A DNA stretch of 64,000 nucleotides from Bacteroidota bacterium (GCA_016720655.1 JADKKE010000016.1:4180-68179); one strand, 5' to 3'. Positions 30,159-39,591 are shown, counted from the first letter of the stretch. Made by a program: numbers and translations. The notes: generated by a model not told the origin, from the letters alone.

Positions 30159-30926
30159 GAATGTCAAGTTGAATATCCATGCCGGCAGACACAGGTAGAT
30201 GAAGAAATGGTTGTTTGCCAATTCCGTTAAGTGAGTGAATGGTATAACGAAATCCGGCCTTTGTCAGAATCTGAAGTAAGTGATCCAGGTGTTGGACATT
30301 CCCGGCCCATGAATGGTATTCGAGATAAATATTTTTTACTTTTTTTAATTGTGCTTCACAATCCGGGATCACATCAATTTCTGCACCTTCAATATCGATC
30401 TTTAACAAGTCAACAGTTTTCTCCTTTGCTAATAGATCTGCCAGTCTCACACTCTTTACCTGGCTTTTCTTTCCTTCGAAATAAACAGAGCCACCGTCCG
30501 CACCTTCTGCTCCAAAACTCTATTCCCTGGTCATTTGTCCAAACTGCTGCTTCAACTAATTCTACGCCCTGAATTTTATTATTCTCAATGTTTTGTCTGG
30601 AGACAGGAAAACACTTTGGGATCGGGTTCAAAAGCGACGATTCGCGCATTTGGAAATTTCGACTTCATGTACAAACTCACAATTCCAACATTGGCCCCAC
30701 AATCAAAAATCCGGGGTTGGTCATTTGTAGATTTGAATAACAATCTTTCTTCTTCCATGATCTCCAGAAGCTGATAGGCTACTGAAAGATAATCTGTCAT
30801 CTGAATTCGATAGACACGGAAGGTGATTTCCTGTGCTGTATACCGAGGAAATTTATGTGCATCGCGGATGAGCCGACTCATTTCATCCGGGAATAAATAA
30901 TTTTTAAGGGTTCGAAAAGGATTCAT
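30130..30926 (-). CDS. FkbM family methyltransferase, broken by two frameshifts
   Basis: Three overlapping frames make one protein of about 265 residues. First part (30926 to about 30595): RIFDCGANVGIVSLYM (SAM-binding loop), RIVAFEPDPKVFSCLQ. Second: NIENNKIQGVELVEAAVW. Third (from about 30515): AEGADGGSVYF, VRLADLLAKEKTVDLLKIDIEGAE (motifs quoted in pieces), IYLEYHSW. The order and content match FkbM methyltransferases, which O-methylate sugars. The first break is repaired by removing one C at 30591-30598, the second by removing one base in the AAAA at 30514-30517. Start overlaps the preceding gene's stop by four bases. Confidence 0.85.
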
Positions 30927-31873
30927 CTGAACAGGATATCGTGAATAAATTTCGGCAAATTCTCCCGTATTGTATTCAATAATTTAACTTTTCTTGAACT
31001 GCTATGCAAAAAACGGTCTTTGATAAAGTTCCTCCAGTCCTGAAATGCGATTGGGCTCTCGGTCACATTATCATTCATCTTGCTGACCGCAGTGTGCGCC
31101 AACACAAGGTCCGCATTGTAATCTGCCATGCGTTCATGAGTACCATCTGAAGAAAAGCCCATGTGTTTCACCATCGATACCGGAGGAAAAACACTCAGAC
31201 CCTGGTGTAAAATAGAAGTTGCTGTCCACCGAATCGCCCAGCTGTCAATTTTTCCATCAATAAATGATTGTAACATGGGTTCAAAATATTTCAAATTTCT
31301 AAAGCCATTAAAAGCTGACATTCTCTTTGTAGCGATTAATTTCTCCTGCAGATTTTTTGCATCGTATTCAAACAAATCCCATGAGCGCTTGAATGTTCCC
31401 CAGGCAATACTGTCAGGATAACGGAGGAAAAATGTTTCATTATTAAAATCACTCCGTGTAAAATACGTCCAAGCACCAACGGCAAATACTTTTGAATTCG
31501 ATTCATAGTGATTCAATGAATCATTCATGTATTGCAGGAAGAATGCAGAAAGCAAAATGTCATCTTCAATCACTATTACTTTTTCATGTTTTGATAAAAC
31601 CATGCTCACTCCTTCAATAACCGATTTTGCAAGTCCATTATTTTCCGGAGCTTCAATAATGGTGATGGATTTGCACCAATTTTTTTCCCGAAGGATTGTA
31701 CGCACTTCCCGGATTTTTTCCTGCTGAATTGTTGTTGCATCCGGTTTGGGACCATCAGAAAAAACGATCATATCTGTCTGCATAGCGATCGTATTTTTAG
31801 CCAGACTTTCAAGAGTCTGTCTGAGTAAATCCGGACGATTATACGTGAACAAAACAAGCGGAATCGTTTTCAT
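30923..31873 (-). CDS. Glycosyltransferase of the GT-A fold with long acceptor domain
   Basis: 316 residues from ATG 31873, which overlaps the upstream stop by four bases; a longer start at 31909 is less likely. Begins MKTIPLVLFTYNRPDLLRQT and has MIVFSDGPK, ENNGLAKSVIEGV and VIVIEDDILLS (DxD-like metal site), then SIAWGTFKRSWDLFEYD and MGFSSDGTH. The combination resembles the GNT-I-like/'glycosyltransferase family protein' found in O-antigen and capsule loci. Acceptor and donor unknown. Confidence 0.85.
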   Translation of the reverse strand: MKTIPLVLFTYNRPDLLRQTLESLAKNTIAMQTDMIVFSDGPKPDATTIQQEKIREVRTILREKNWCKSITIIEAPENNGLAKSVIEGVSMVLSKHEKVIVIEDDILLSAFFLQYMNDSLNHYESNSKVFAVGAWTYFTRSDFNNETFFLRYPDSIAWGTFKRSWDLFEYDAKNLQEKLIATKRMSAFNGFRNLKYFEPMLQSFIDGKIDSWAIRWTATSILHQGLSVFPPVSMVKHMGFSSDGTHERMADYNADLVLAHTAVSKMNDNVTESPIAFQDWRNFIKDRFLHSSSRKVKLLNTIRENLPKFIHDILFR

Positions 31874-32598
31874 CGAATTTTCCTCCACACAGTTGTACAG
31901 GAAAACCATTCACCAAAAGGAACCGGAGCCATTCCATCGACAAGCACTTCGAATTTTTTTTCGATCAAGTCATCCATCTTTTCATGATAATGGACTCTTT
32001 CAGAATTATCGAGAATCAATATGCCACCAATTTTCACTTTTGAAATTGAATGATACAAACAGGAAGGCCGTGCTCGTCCGTCTACAAGGACAAGATCAAA
32101 GTAACCATCAGTGTAATCCTCAATTGCCTTTGCATAATTTTCAAAACGAAATTCTTTCGATTGCGCATCGCTCGACAGATAAAGCAATGGATCAGCACTC
32201 GAACCGCTTGTGTGATTTGATTCAGCAGAAATAAAGCGTCCTTCTCAGTGAAGTACATTTTTATCAATCAGAATCAGACTAAGCTTTTGGAACCAGTCTT
32301 TATCATGTTCAACAGTAACCAGCTCAGCTACTCTTTTTGCAAAAAATAAAGTGGAACCACCGCCACCATATTCAAACACCCGCATGTCTTTGCGGAGATA
32401 ATTTTTCAGAAAATCAATTACAGGATAAGTCAACCAAACCATTTCCCGGCTGACTGAATTTCTTTTGCTACCCTGATCGATTATCCATCTGAAAAAATAT
32501 TTCCAGAGAGAACGAACAGGAACCATGGGTCGGGCAATTGTCCTGCTCCTTTTAATTTCGGCGCGAAATTGATACAGTTGATGACGAAATGAGCTCAA
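31870..32598 (-). CDS. SAM-dependent methyltransferase-like protein interrupted by an in-frame TGA
   Basis: Two open pieces in the same frame (32598-32245 and 32187-31870) are separated only by a TGA at 32247-32245; the 57 bases after it remain open (EGRFISAESNHTSGSSADP) and run into the second piece. First piece has MRVFEYGGGGSTLFFAKRV (SAM loop) and VTVEHDKDWF; second has FDLVLVDGRARPSCLYHS and GGILILDNSER. Together 242 residues with a class I methyltransferase layout common in polysaccharide loci. The stop is a single-base change from several sense codons (CGA, GGA, TGG). Either a recent nonsense mutation or a base-call error. Overlaps the ABC ATPase gene by four bases. Confidence 0.8.
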
Positions 32599-33866
32599 TG
32601 GTTCCGGAGCTTAAAAGTGTGATCGATATAAAAACTTCCTTGTCCATCAGGCAATAATTTTCCTGTTCCAAAAAAATCACCATGTTCCACGTGAAAGTTT
32701 CCTGCATTGCCAATCCAATCGGCCACATCATTGTTTACAGTTCCATACAATGTGAAGGAATAAAGTCCGTGACGCAAGGGCAAACGGGGAATAGAAATTT
32801 CTATCGTTGCTTTTGAGCCACTCATCTCAGGGAATAGTGTTCCGGTTGTTTCATTGTTCAGGTTGGTAATCCGTTGTCCCATTTCATCGTCGATGCCCAC
32901 AGCAATATGAATATTTCGCAGGTCAGGAATTGTTGTGTTCTTTTCAATTTCAAGACATAATTTTCCCGGCTTACCACTTTGCAGAGAACTTAACTGTTGG
33001 TCATCCGAATCCTTTAAAGAGAATGAAGTGAAACGAAATGCGGCATTTCCGCTACGGTCTTTTCTGCTGGCAAGATCGATGGAATTAACATCGGCTGTAG
33101 AGCGTAAATAAGTAGAGATTACGTGTTCCGCTTCGCCCATTATTTCAAGCCGGCCTTTGTTCAGGTAAATCGCTTTGCTGCACAAATTTTGAATCGCTGC
33201 CATGTTGTGGCTCACGAATAAAATTGTTCTTCCCGAACTTGCCACATCCTTCATTTTGCCCAAACACTTCTTTTGAAATTCTGCATCACCCACAGCGAGT
33301 ACTTCATCAACGACAAGAATTTCCGGTTCGAGGTGTGCGGCGACAGCAAAAGCCAGTCGAACATACATTCCGGAGGAATATCTTTTTACCGGTGTATCGA
33401 GGAATCTTTCCACCTCTGCAAAGGCAACTATTTCATCGAACTTTCGCTGAATTTCTGATTTACTCATACCGAGAATAGAGCCGTTCAGAAAAATATTTTC
33501 TCTTCCGGTAAGTTCAGGATGGAATCCGGTACCCACTTCAAGCAAACTGGCTACCCGGCCTTTGATGGAAACTCTTCCTTCAGTTACTTCAGTAATTCTA
33601 CTCAGTATTTTCAGGAGCGTGGATTTGCCGGCGCCATTCCTGCCTATGATTCCAATTCGATCACCCTGATTGATTTCGAAGGACACATCCTTGAATGCAT
33701 AGAATTCTTCCTTCTTTGCAAATGTACCGACACCTTCCGCATTCATCTTTGATGATTTCCGAAACGCATTAGAAATAACATCACGGAGCGCGACATAGGG
33801 TTCTGATGCCCGATGACTCAGGATATATTTTTTACTCAGATGTTCAACGCGTATGGCTACACTCAT
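32595..33866 (-). CDS. wzt: Polysaccharide ABC transporter ATPase with Wzt C-terminal domain
   Basis: 423 residues from ATG 33866 (MSVAIRVEHLSKKY); the longer frame to 33956 would overlap the permease gene. Walker A GIIGRNGAGKST, Q-loop, signature RYSSGMYVRLAF, Walker B ILVVDEVLAVGD and switch histidine in VSHN. After about residue 260 comes a beta-sandwich (FRFTSFSLKDSDDQQL ... PRLPLRHGLYSFTLYG) like the Wzt C-terminal domain that in E. coli O9a recognises the terminal modification of the finished O-chain. Methyl groups are such caps, and two methyltransferase genes follow directly in the operon. Export is therefore probably chain-cap dependent (inference). Confidence 0.92.
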   Translation of the reverse strand: MSVAIRVEHLSKKYILSHRASEPYVALRDVISNAFRKSSKMNAEGVGTFAKKEEFYAFKDVSFEINQGDRIGIIGRNGAGKSTLLKILSRITEVTEGRVSIKGRVASLLEVGTGFHPELTGRENIFLNGSILGMSKSEIQRKFDEIVAFAEVERFLDTPVKRYSSGMYVRLAFAVAAHLEPEILVVDEVLAVGDAEFQKKCLGKMKDVASSGRTILFVSHNMAAIQNLCSKAIYLNKGRLEIMGEAEHVISTYLRSTADVNSIDLASRKDRSGNAAFRFTSFSLKDSDDQQLSSLQSGKPGKLCLEIEKNTTIPDLRNIHIAVGIDDEMGQRITNLNNETTGTLFPEMSGSKATIEISIPRLPLRHGLYSFTLYGTVNNDVADWIGNAGNFHVEHGDFFGTGKLLPDGQGSFYIDHTFKLRNH

Positions 33867-33876
33867 GATTGATGCA

Positions 33877-34707
33877 TCAAATGATATCGGCGAAGCTTCT
33901 TTCCATTTTCCTGAAAAAATATATTCCATAAATGAAGAGAACAAGGGAAAGAACAACAGAAATTGTTAGTCCAGTAAAATTTAGCGGACAATTTCCCCCG
34001 AAAATGCACCAACGGAATCCATCGATGACACCAACCATCGGATTCAGGTAATACAAGATGCGGAGTTTTTCGGGAATCACAGCACTGGTGAACCCGACAG
34101 GGGAAACATACAATCCGAACTGTACTATAAAGGGAACGACATAACGGAAGTCGCGGTACTTTACATTCAATGCAGCGATCCAGAATCCTGCGCCGAGGGT
34201 TACAAAAATTGCAAGCAAAAGAAATACAGGTAAGAAGAGAATCTGCGGACCCGGAACGAAACGGTACCAAATCATCAGCACAATTAATATCCCGAGAGAA
34301 ATACAGAAATCGATAAGTGCAACAATCACAGAGCTGGCGGGAATGATGAGTCTTGGAAAATATACTTTGCTGAGCATTGAACTATTTGCAACAAGTGAAT
34401 TACTTGCTTCCGAAAATGCATTTGCAAAAAATTGCCAGGGCAACATTCCCGCGCAAACCAATAGAACGTATGGCACTCCCCCATCCGGTAATTTTGCAAG
34501 CTTACCGAAGATGATGGTAAAGATTACCATTGTTACCAGCGGCCGGATAATGCTCCATGCAATTCCGATTGCCGTTTGTTTGTATCGGACAAGAATATCG
34601 CGCCAGGAAAGGAAATAAAACAATCCGCGAAACTTCCAGAGATCTTTCCAGTAATTCGCCACACTCCGCTTGTGTTCTAGGACGATGTCGAATTCCTGTT
34701 CACTCAT
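33877..34707 (-). CDS. wzm: Polysaccharide ABC transporter permease (ABC2 type)
   Basis: 276 residues, six predicted membrane segments, beginning WKDLWKFRGLFYFLSWRDI and RYKQTAIGIAWSIIRPL as in Wzm/TagG permeases. It forms the inner-membrane channel for a lipid-linked glycan together with the ATPase encoded 10 bases downstream. First gene of the minus-strand polysaccharide locus; 74 bases separate it from rny, on the same strand, with no clear terminator between. Confidence 0.92.
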   Translation of the reverse strand: MSEQEFDIVLEHKRSVANYWKDLWKFRGLFYFLSWRDILVRYKQTAIGIAWSIIRPLVTMVIFTIIFGKLAKLPDGGVPYVLLVCAGMLPWQFFANAFSEASNSLVANSSMLSKVYFPRLIIPASSVIVALIDFCISLGILIVLMIWYRFVPGPQILFLPVFLLLAIFVTLGAGFWIAALNVKYRDFRYVVPFIVQFGLYVSPVGFTSAVIPEKLRILYYLNPMVGVIDGFRWCIFGGNCPLNFTGLTISVVLSLVLFIYGIYFFRKMERSFADII

Positions 34708-34781
34708 GGTTCTGAATGGGTATAAAATTGAAAATGCTGATGCGATCTTCTCCCATCAAATTCTCACAAAATGGATATACC

Positions 34782-36351
34782 TTATTTGGCATAGTTCACG
34801 GCACGCGTTTCACGGATCACCGTTACTTTCACCTGACCGGGATAAGTCATTTCTGTCTGGATTTTATTCGCTATGTCAAAGGAAAGAACCTCCGCTTGTT
34901 TGTCGGTCAGCTTTTCACTCTGTACAATGACGCGCAATTCACGACCGGCCTGGATGGCAAATGTTTTTTCAACACCGGGATAAGAAAGCGCCAATGCTTC
35001 CATGTCTTTCAGACGCTTGATGTAGGATTCAACAACTTCACGTCGTGCACCCGGACGAGCACCGGAAATCGCATCACACACCTGAACAATAGGAGAAATC
35101 ATACTGTTCATTTCGATTTCATCGTGGTGAGCACCGATGGCATTGCAAACTTCCGGATTCTCCTTGAATTTTTCCGCGAGTTTCATCCCGAGAATTGCAT
35201 GTGGCAATTCCGGTTCATCCTCCGGCACCTTCCCGATATCGTGTAAAAGTCCGGCGCGTTTCGCAAGCTTCACATTCAGTCCGAGCTCTGCGGCCATGAT
35301 TGCACACAGGTTGGCTACTTCACGTGAGTGTTGCAGGAGATTTTGTCCGTAAGAGGAACGGTATTTCATACGGCCTATCATGCGAATCAGCTCAGGAGCC
35401 AATCCGTGAATACCAAGGTCGATCGTTGTGCGTTTACCAACTTCTACAATCTCATCTTCGAGCTGGCGTTTTACTTTGGCGACGACTTCTTCGATACGTG
35501 CAGGATGGATCCGTCCATCGCTCACCAATTGGTGCAAAGCGAGACGGGCCATTTCGCGGCGAACCGGATCGAAGCCGGAAAGGATAATGGTTTCCGGCGT
35601 ATCATCGACAATAATTTCTACTCCTGTAGCCGCTTCCAGGGCACGAATATTCCGTCCTTCACGACCGATAATCCGTCCTTTTACTTCATCATTTTCGATG
35701 TTGAAGATCGTGACAGCGTTTTCAATCGCATGTTCTGTTGCTACACGCTGGATGGTCTGAATGACGATCCTTTTACTCTCTTTATTTGCTGTAAGCTTTA
35801 CTTCTTCCATGATATCTTTGATATAAGACATCGCTTCTGTTTTAGCCTCCGCTTTTAATGCTTCTACGAGCTGTGTTTTTGCCTGATCGACACTCAGTCC
35901 GCTGATTTTTTCCAATTGTTCAACCTGACGCTGGTGAAGTTTTGCCAATTCTTCCTTCTTGGCCTCCATTATTTGCACCTGATTTTTCAGGTTGGCCTGC
36001 AAAGTTTCATATTCTTGTTGCTTCCGTGTGGTTTGTTCCAGTTTTTGGGCAACAGTAGCTTCTTTTTGTTTGACTCTCGCTTCAGCAGCATTGATTACTT
36101 TGTCTTTTTCAAGAATGGATTTTTCATGTTCCGCTTTAAGTTGAAGGAATTTCTCCTTTGCTTCAAGAATCTTGTTTTTCTTAATTACTTCCGAATCCGC
36201 TTCAGCATCTTTCACGATTGCTTTCGCTTTTTGTTCAGCCAGTTGTTCTTTGGTATTCATGGTTTTGTTGAGAACATATCTCGAAATCAGAAAGCCAGTC
36301 AAGAATTGCGACCAAGCCTTCTAACAGAATTATCAATGTATTTCCCTCCAT
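34782..36351 (-). CDS. rny: Ribonuclease Y, N-terminal anchor in a shifted frame
   Basis: The main frame (from a TTG at 36302) gives 506 residues: coiled coil (about 15-150), KH domain [15 protein letters not shown], and HD domain [16 protein letters not shown] and GAHHDEIE. RNase Y starts bulk mRNA decay at the inner membrane. The usual membrane anchor is missing from this frame, but an ATG at 36351 opens [16 protein letters not shown] in another frame, which would join [12 protein letters not shown] if one base near 36300-36306 were removed or two added. I therefore place the start at 36351 with an indel. Located downstream of zapA and the 6S RNA. Confidence 0.88.
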
Positions 36352-36451
36352 AATAAATTGATTTGTTGTTAAACGTTCGGTTACAGAAACACTGTGAATA
36401 AACAGGGATAGTATGAATTGTCCGTTAGCCCCTTTTTAACCCCCGGACAAT

Positions 36452-36650
36452 AAAAAACCCGCACTCTTTCCAGGACTTAGATAAACCCCTGAAGTCATGG
36501 GTGGAGCTGCCTGGCCTTTCTGGTGTCTGCTGTCGCGAAGGAACCCCGTTTGCACGGGATTGCAGCCTGCCATAGGTGCCATTGAGCGCTAATGCTCCAA
36601 TGGTTGAAATGTTGAGTTTATTTAAGTGAACCGGAACTAATGCGGGATAT
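36452..36650 (-). ncRNA. ssrS: 6S RNA (6S-Flavo type)
   Basis: About 195 bases on the minus strand that can fold into one long rod. The ends pair (CCCGCA at 36646-36641 with TGCGGG at 36463-36458, then TTCC with GGAA), and further in CTTAAATAAAC (36626-36616) pairs with GTTTATCTAAG (36486-36476), leaving unpaired bulges as in the 6S central bubble. Apical hairpins CCATTG/CAATGG and ATCCCG/CGGGAT follow. A T6 run directly after the closing helix makes an intrinsic terminator. The position, just after zapA, is where 6S RNA sits in E. coli and, as far as I recall, in many Bacteroidota. 6S RNA binds RNA polymerase and tunes transcription in stationary phase. Confidence 0.82.
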
Positions 36651-36671
36651 CCCGAAATAGTCTGAAACGCA

Positions 36672-36692
36672 ATTCCTATTGTGTAGGAATGC
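36672..36692 (+). repeat. Perfect hairpin between zapA and 6S RNA
   Basis: ATTCCTA and TAGGAAT pair around a short loop, so it can form on either strand; on the plus strand it is followed by a T-rich stretch. It may separate the zapA message from 6S RNA by processing or pausing. Function unproven. Confidence 0.45.
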
Positions 36693-36726
36693 ATGTTTCA
36701 TTTTTTTCTTCAAAGAACGGTGCCCT

Positions 36727-37038
36727 TTATTGAGAATGATCTTCTTTGGCGAGGTATTCGTCGATCAGCAATGTCAGGTACTGAATATTTTCATGGACTT
36801 CTTTTTCGTCGTCCTTATTTTCCTGTTTATGCTGTCCCATTGATTCACTTGCAAACTGCAATGCACACATCGCGAGGAGATCCTGTTTATCCTTGACGGC
36901 GTAATTTTCCTCGAAATCTTTGATGCGTTTATTGATAGTCTCCGCTGCGGTCATAACACGTTCGTGCTCTTCCCGGGTTATTCGCAGTGGGTAAGTGCGG
37001 TTTGCAATTGAAACTTTTATGGATAAATATTCTCCCAT
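36727..37038 (-). CDS. zapA: Cell division protein ZapA
   Basis: 103 residues from ATG 37038 (MGEYLSIKVSIANRTYPLRI); an upstream GTG at 37053 is possible. The ZapA globular head (SIKVSIANRTYPLRITREE, INKRIKDFEENYAV) is followed by DKQDLLAMCALQFA and a C-terminal helix for tetramer coiled coil. ZapA bundles FtsZ filaments at mid-cell. It follows the coiled-coil gene ending at 37054 and precedes the 6S RNA. Confidence 0.88.
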   Translation of the reverse strand: MGEYLSIKVSIANRTYPLRITREEHERVMTAAETINKRIKDFEENYAVKDKQDLLAMCALQFASESMGQHKQENKDDEKEVHENIQYLTLLIDEYLAKEDHSQ

Positions 37039-37053
37039 AAAGGGTTGATTCAC

Positions 37054-37356
37054 TTATTTATGTACATCCATCAGGGAAATATTTTTATCTATTTCACCGA
37101 TAATATCGTTAATTCTACGTTTAATCTGAGTAATGTTCTGTTTCGTGGAAGTTTTTTCGACTTCCTTCAAATTCTTATATCCCTCTTCAAGGCGGGCCGA
37201 TTTAGTCCTTTGATCTTCCAACTCCAACAGGATACGACGGTTCTCAGCAAGCAGTGCCTGATTATGATTTTTCAGCTGCTCATGCAAAAGTATCATTTTT
37301 TGAATCCTGTTTTCGAGGGCTGTAAAATTTGTTTTGAGTTCGGCTTGCTCCTGCAT
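37054..37356 (-). CDS. Small coiled-coil protein upstream of zapA
   Basis: About 100 residues from ATG 37356; the open frame reaches back to a TTG at 37434 but that extension looks like untranslated leader. The whole protein is heptad-patterned (LENRIQKMILLHEQLKNHNQ, LLELEDQRTKSARLEEG) apart from the end. Small coiled-coil partners are commonly encoded next to zapA in Bacteroidota and could play a ZapB-like role; that is inference from position and shape only. Confidence 0.75.
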   Translation of the reverse strand: MQEQAELKTNFTALENRIQKMILLHEQLKNHNQALLAENRRILLELEDQRTKSARLEEGYKNLKEVEKTSTKQNITQIKRRINDIIGEIDKNISLMDVHK

Positions 37357-37485
37357 GAGGTTCGCTTTTGATGTGAGTAATATAAGGTACAAATAACCGA
37401 AAAATATCTGAATAATCACATAAATTATTAACAAACAGTATTCACAAGATCAAGGAGATGAGATAAGGGATAGAAAGTGAAATCA

Positions 37486-37527
37486 AGGGACGAGGGACGA
37501 GGGACGGGGGACGGGGGACGGGGGACA
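37486..37527 (+). repeat. Heptad repeat array, GGGACGA/GGGACGG
   Basis: Six exact 7-bp units (AGGGACG x3, then GGGGACG/GGGGACA x3). Lies between the divergent coiled-coil and M23 peptidase genes, in a 307-base gap that otherwise holds only the next array and presumably the two promoters. Confidence 0.85.
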
Positions 37528-37571
37528 ATATGCCATCTCATACATCCCATGCCCTCAGCCAACCCCACCCG

Positions 37572-37599
37572 TACTAACCACCAACCACCCAACCACCAC
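37572..37599 (-). repeat. Heptad repeat array, GGTTAGT family
   Basis: ACTAACC, ACCAACC and ACCCAACC units on the plus strand, about 65 bases before the M23 peptidase start. Confidence 0.7.
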
Positions 37600-37663
37600 T
37601 TAACATAACATTTACTATTCAAGATAACTCCCCCAATTCTTCTAAAAAGCTTTTCTTTGTGAA

Positions 37664-39385
37664 ATGAATAAAAAGAGCATTTGTTTGTCTTTTATGGTTC
37701 TCCTTGCCTATTCTCACTTGCAGGCTCAGGACTATCCTCAGAATTACTTTTCCTCGCCACTCGACACACCATTGACATTGGTAGGGACATTCGGGGAAAT
37801 CAGGGACGATCATTTTCATTCCGGAATTGATCTGGGCACTCAGGAGCTTGAAGGTGTTCCGGTGATGTCGGCAGCAGATGGATACATCTCCCGAATCAAG
37901 ATTGCTCCGGATGGTTTTGGCAAAGCTCTGTACATAACGCATCCGAACGGTTACGTGACAGTGTATGGTCATTTGCAAAAATTCACTCAGGTTGTCAATG
38001 AGTATGTCCGCAAAGCTCAGTATGAGCAGCAAAAATTTGCCATCGAGCTTTTTCCAAAACCAAAAGAATTTCGGGTAAAGAAAGCGGAAGTAATTGCGTA
38101 TTCAGGAAGTTCCGGAAGTGCAACAGGTCCTCACCTCCATTTTGAAATTCGCCACGAAGAAACAGAAGAACCCATCAATCCACTGTTGTTTGGAATTCCT
38201 GTTCATGACAATGTTCCTCCGGAAATAAAATACATCCGCTTCTTCCCTACTCCTGAAGCCGGAATTGTGGATAAGACAGACACAGCAGAAACTTTCGAAA
38301 TCCAGGTCGTGGATGGAATCAATATTGTGAACACGCCGGATTTTATTCAGGCTTTCGGAATGGTAAGCATTGGTTTTTCTGCCGTTGATCATCAGGAATA
38401 TTCGACGGCAAATCTTGGAATTTATTCTGCTGAACTATTCATCGATCAGAATCCGGTATATCAATGGAGAATGGATCGGTTCAATTTTGATGATACCAGA
38501 TATGTCAATGCGCACATCGATTATCTCAGTAAGAAACGGGATAACATCACCATTGAACGTTTCTTTCGCTTGCCCGGAAATCATCTTCCGATCTACGGCG
38601 ACAGTACACAGTTGGGTTACCAAAACTGGACAGAAGATGCACCGCACGACATTCGTATCGTTGTGAAAGATTTCAATGGCAATACTTCGCTGATAGAATT
38701 CCAGGTAATTTCCTATTCATCGATGTTCGACCGACCTTACCAGGCAAGGATTCCCGGGGCTGTCCTGGTGACCAACCAAAAAGGAATTGCTATACACAAG
38801 AATGACCTCGATGTGATCATTCCTTCCGGTGCGGTGTACGAAGACTTTTACTTTTTCGACTCGCAGAGAAAAAGCAATAACTACTTATCACAACTCTATA
38901 CAATTGGTGATCCATATGTAGCGATTCAGAATCCGGTAACCATCGGCATCAAACCTTCAGCAACCATTGCCGATAGTTTGAAAAGTAAAGCTGTAATTGT
39001 GAATGTCCGTGAAGACGGCTCACCGAATGCATTGTTGTCCGCATGGAACGGAGCATTTTTAAGTGCGAAGACAAGAAGCTTCGGAGATTTTGCAGTATTG
39101 CTGGATACAATTCCTCCCCAACTTGTGAAAGAATATGTTCCGGCAGATCTGAATTCGAGTCGGGGACCCGTAATCCAGGTGAAAGTGAGCGATGATTTAT
39201 CAGGACTTAAATCCTATTCCGGGACGCTTGATGAAAAGTGGATCTTGTTTGAATACGATGCCAAGAACCGGCTTCTTCAAGCTGATCTTTCTGCAGTTGA
39301 TACCAATCACGAGCACACTGCGCGCATAAATGTTATGGATAATTGTGGCAACACAACAGTTTGGGAATACAAATTCTGGTTTTGA
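37664..39385 (+). CDS. M23 family metallopeptidase (LytM domain)
   Basis: 573 residues with a signal peptide (MNKKSICLSFMVLLAYSHLQAQ). The peptidase core lies near the N-terminus: FHSGIDLGTQ (HxxxD zinc ligands), GYVTVYGHLQ and GPHLHFEIRH (HxH). The rest, about 400 residues, is beta-rich with Ig-like stretches (VSDDLSGLKSYSGTLDEKW region) seen in large Bacteroidota M23 proteins. Such enzymes cut peptidoglycan cross-links or act as non-catalytic activators; the zinc ligands are intact. Single gene, followed by the tRNA cluster. Confidence 0.9.
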   Translation: MNKKSICLSFMVLLAYSHLQAQDYPQNYFSSPLDTPLTLVGTFGEIRDDHFHSGIDLGTQELEGVPVMSAADGYISRIKIAPDGFGKALYITHPNGYVTVYGHLQKFTQVVNEYVRKAQYEQQKFAIELFPKPKEFRVKKAEVIAYSGSSGSATGPHLHFEIRHEETEEPINPLLFGIPVHDNVPPEIKYIRFFPTPEAGIVDKTDTAETFEIQVVDGINIVNTPDFIQAFGMVSIGFSAVDHQEYSTANLGIYSAELFIDQNPVYQWRMDRFNFDDTRYVNAHIDYLSKKRDNITIERFFRLPGNHLPIYGDSTQLGYQNWTEDAPHDIRIVVKDFNGNTSLIEFQVISYSSMFDRPYQARIPGAVLVTNQKGIAIHKNDLDVIIPSGAVYEDFYFFDSQRKSNNYLSQLYTIGDPYVAIQNPVTIGIKPSATIADSLKSKAVIVNVREDGSPNALLSAWNGAFLSAKTRSFGDFAVLLDTIPPQLVKEYVPADLNSSRGPVIQVKVSDDLSGLKSYSGTLDEKWILFEYDAKNRLLQADLSAVDTNHEHTARINVMDNCGNTTVWEYKFWF

Positions 39386-39501
39386 GGGCCATTTTTGGAC
39401 CTCAACAAGCTACAATTCAGCCACTAAAATTTAATTTGCTGAAATCATCATTATTTTTTGCAGGAAAAAAGCAACTTTCTATCTTTGCCGCCCTGCCAAC
39501 A

Positions 39502-39591
39502 GGTGAGGTGCCTGAGAGGCCGAAAGGAACAGTTTGCTAAACTGTCGTACGGGAAACCGTACCGTGGGTTCGAATCCCACCCTCACCGCCA
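39502..39591 (+). tRNA. tRNA-Ser (GCU)
   Basis: Acceptor GGTGAGG pairs with CCTCACC (39581-39587), discriminator G at 39588, and CCA appears to be encoded (39589-39591). The anticodon stem-loop CAGTTTGCTAAACTG gives anticodon GCT. The long variable arm (GTACGGGAAACCGTAC) marks a class II serine tRNA, and the T-loop GGTTCGAATCC is standard. Confidence 0.96.

Noticed and set aside
28090..32247. UGA recoding (in-frame TGA in two glycan genes)
   Set aside because: TGA is used as a normal stop by other genes here (for example lon), the two cases lie in a region rich in other small errors, and Bacteroidota are not known to recode UGA.
36425..36694. 89-codon frame over the 6S RNA
   Set aside because: The stretch is better explained by a long base-paired RNA with closing helix and terminator; the translation has no protein family resemblance.
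37428..37622. Possible small gene over the heptad arrays upstream of the M23 peptidase
   Set aside because: Its translation is just the repeats read through (VPRPPSPVPRPSS), with no family resemblance.
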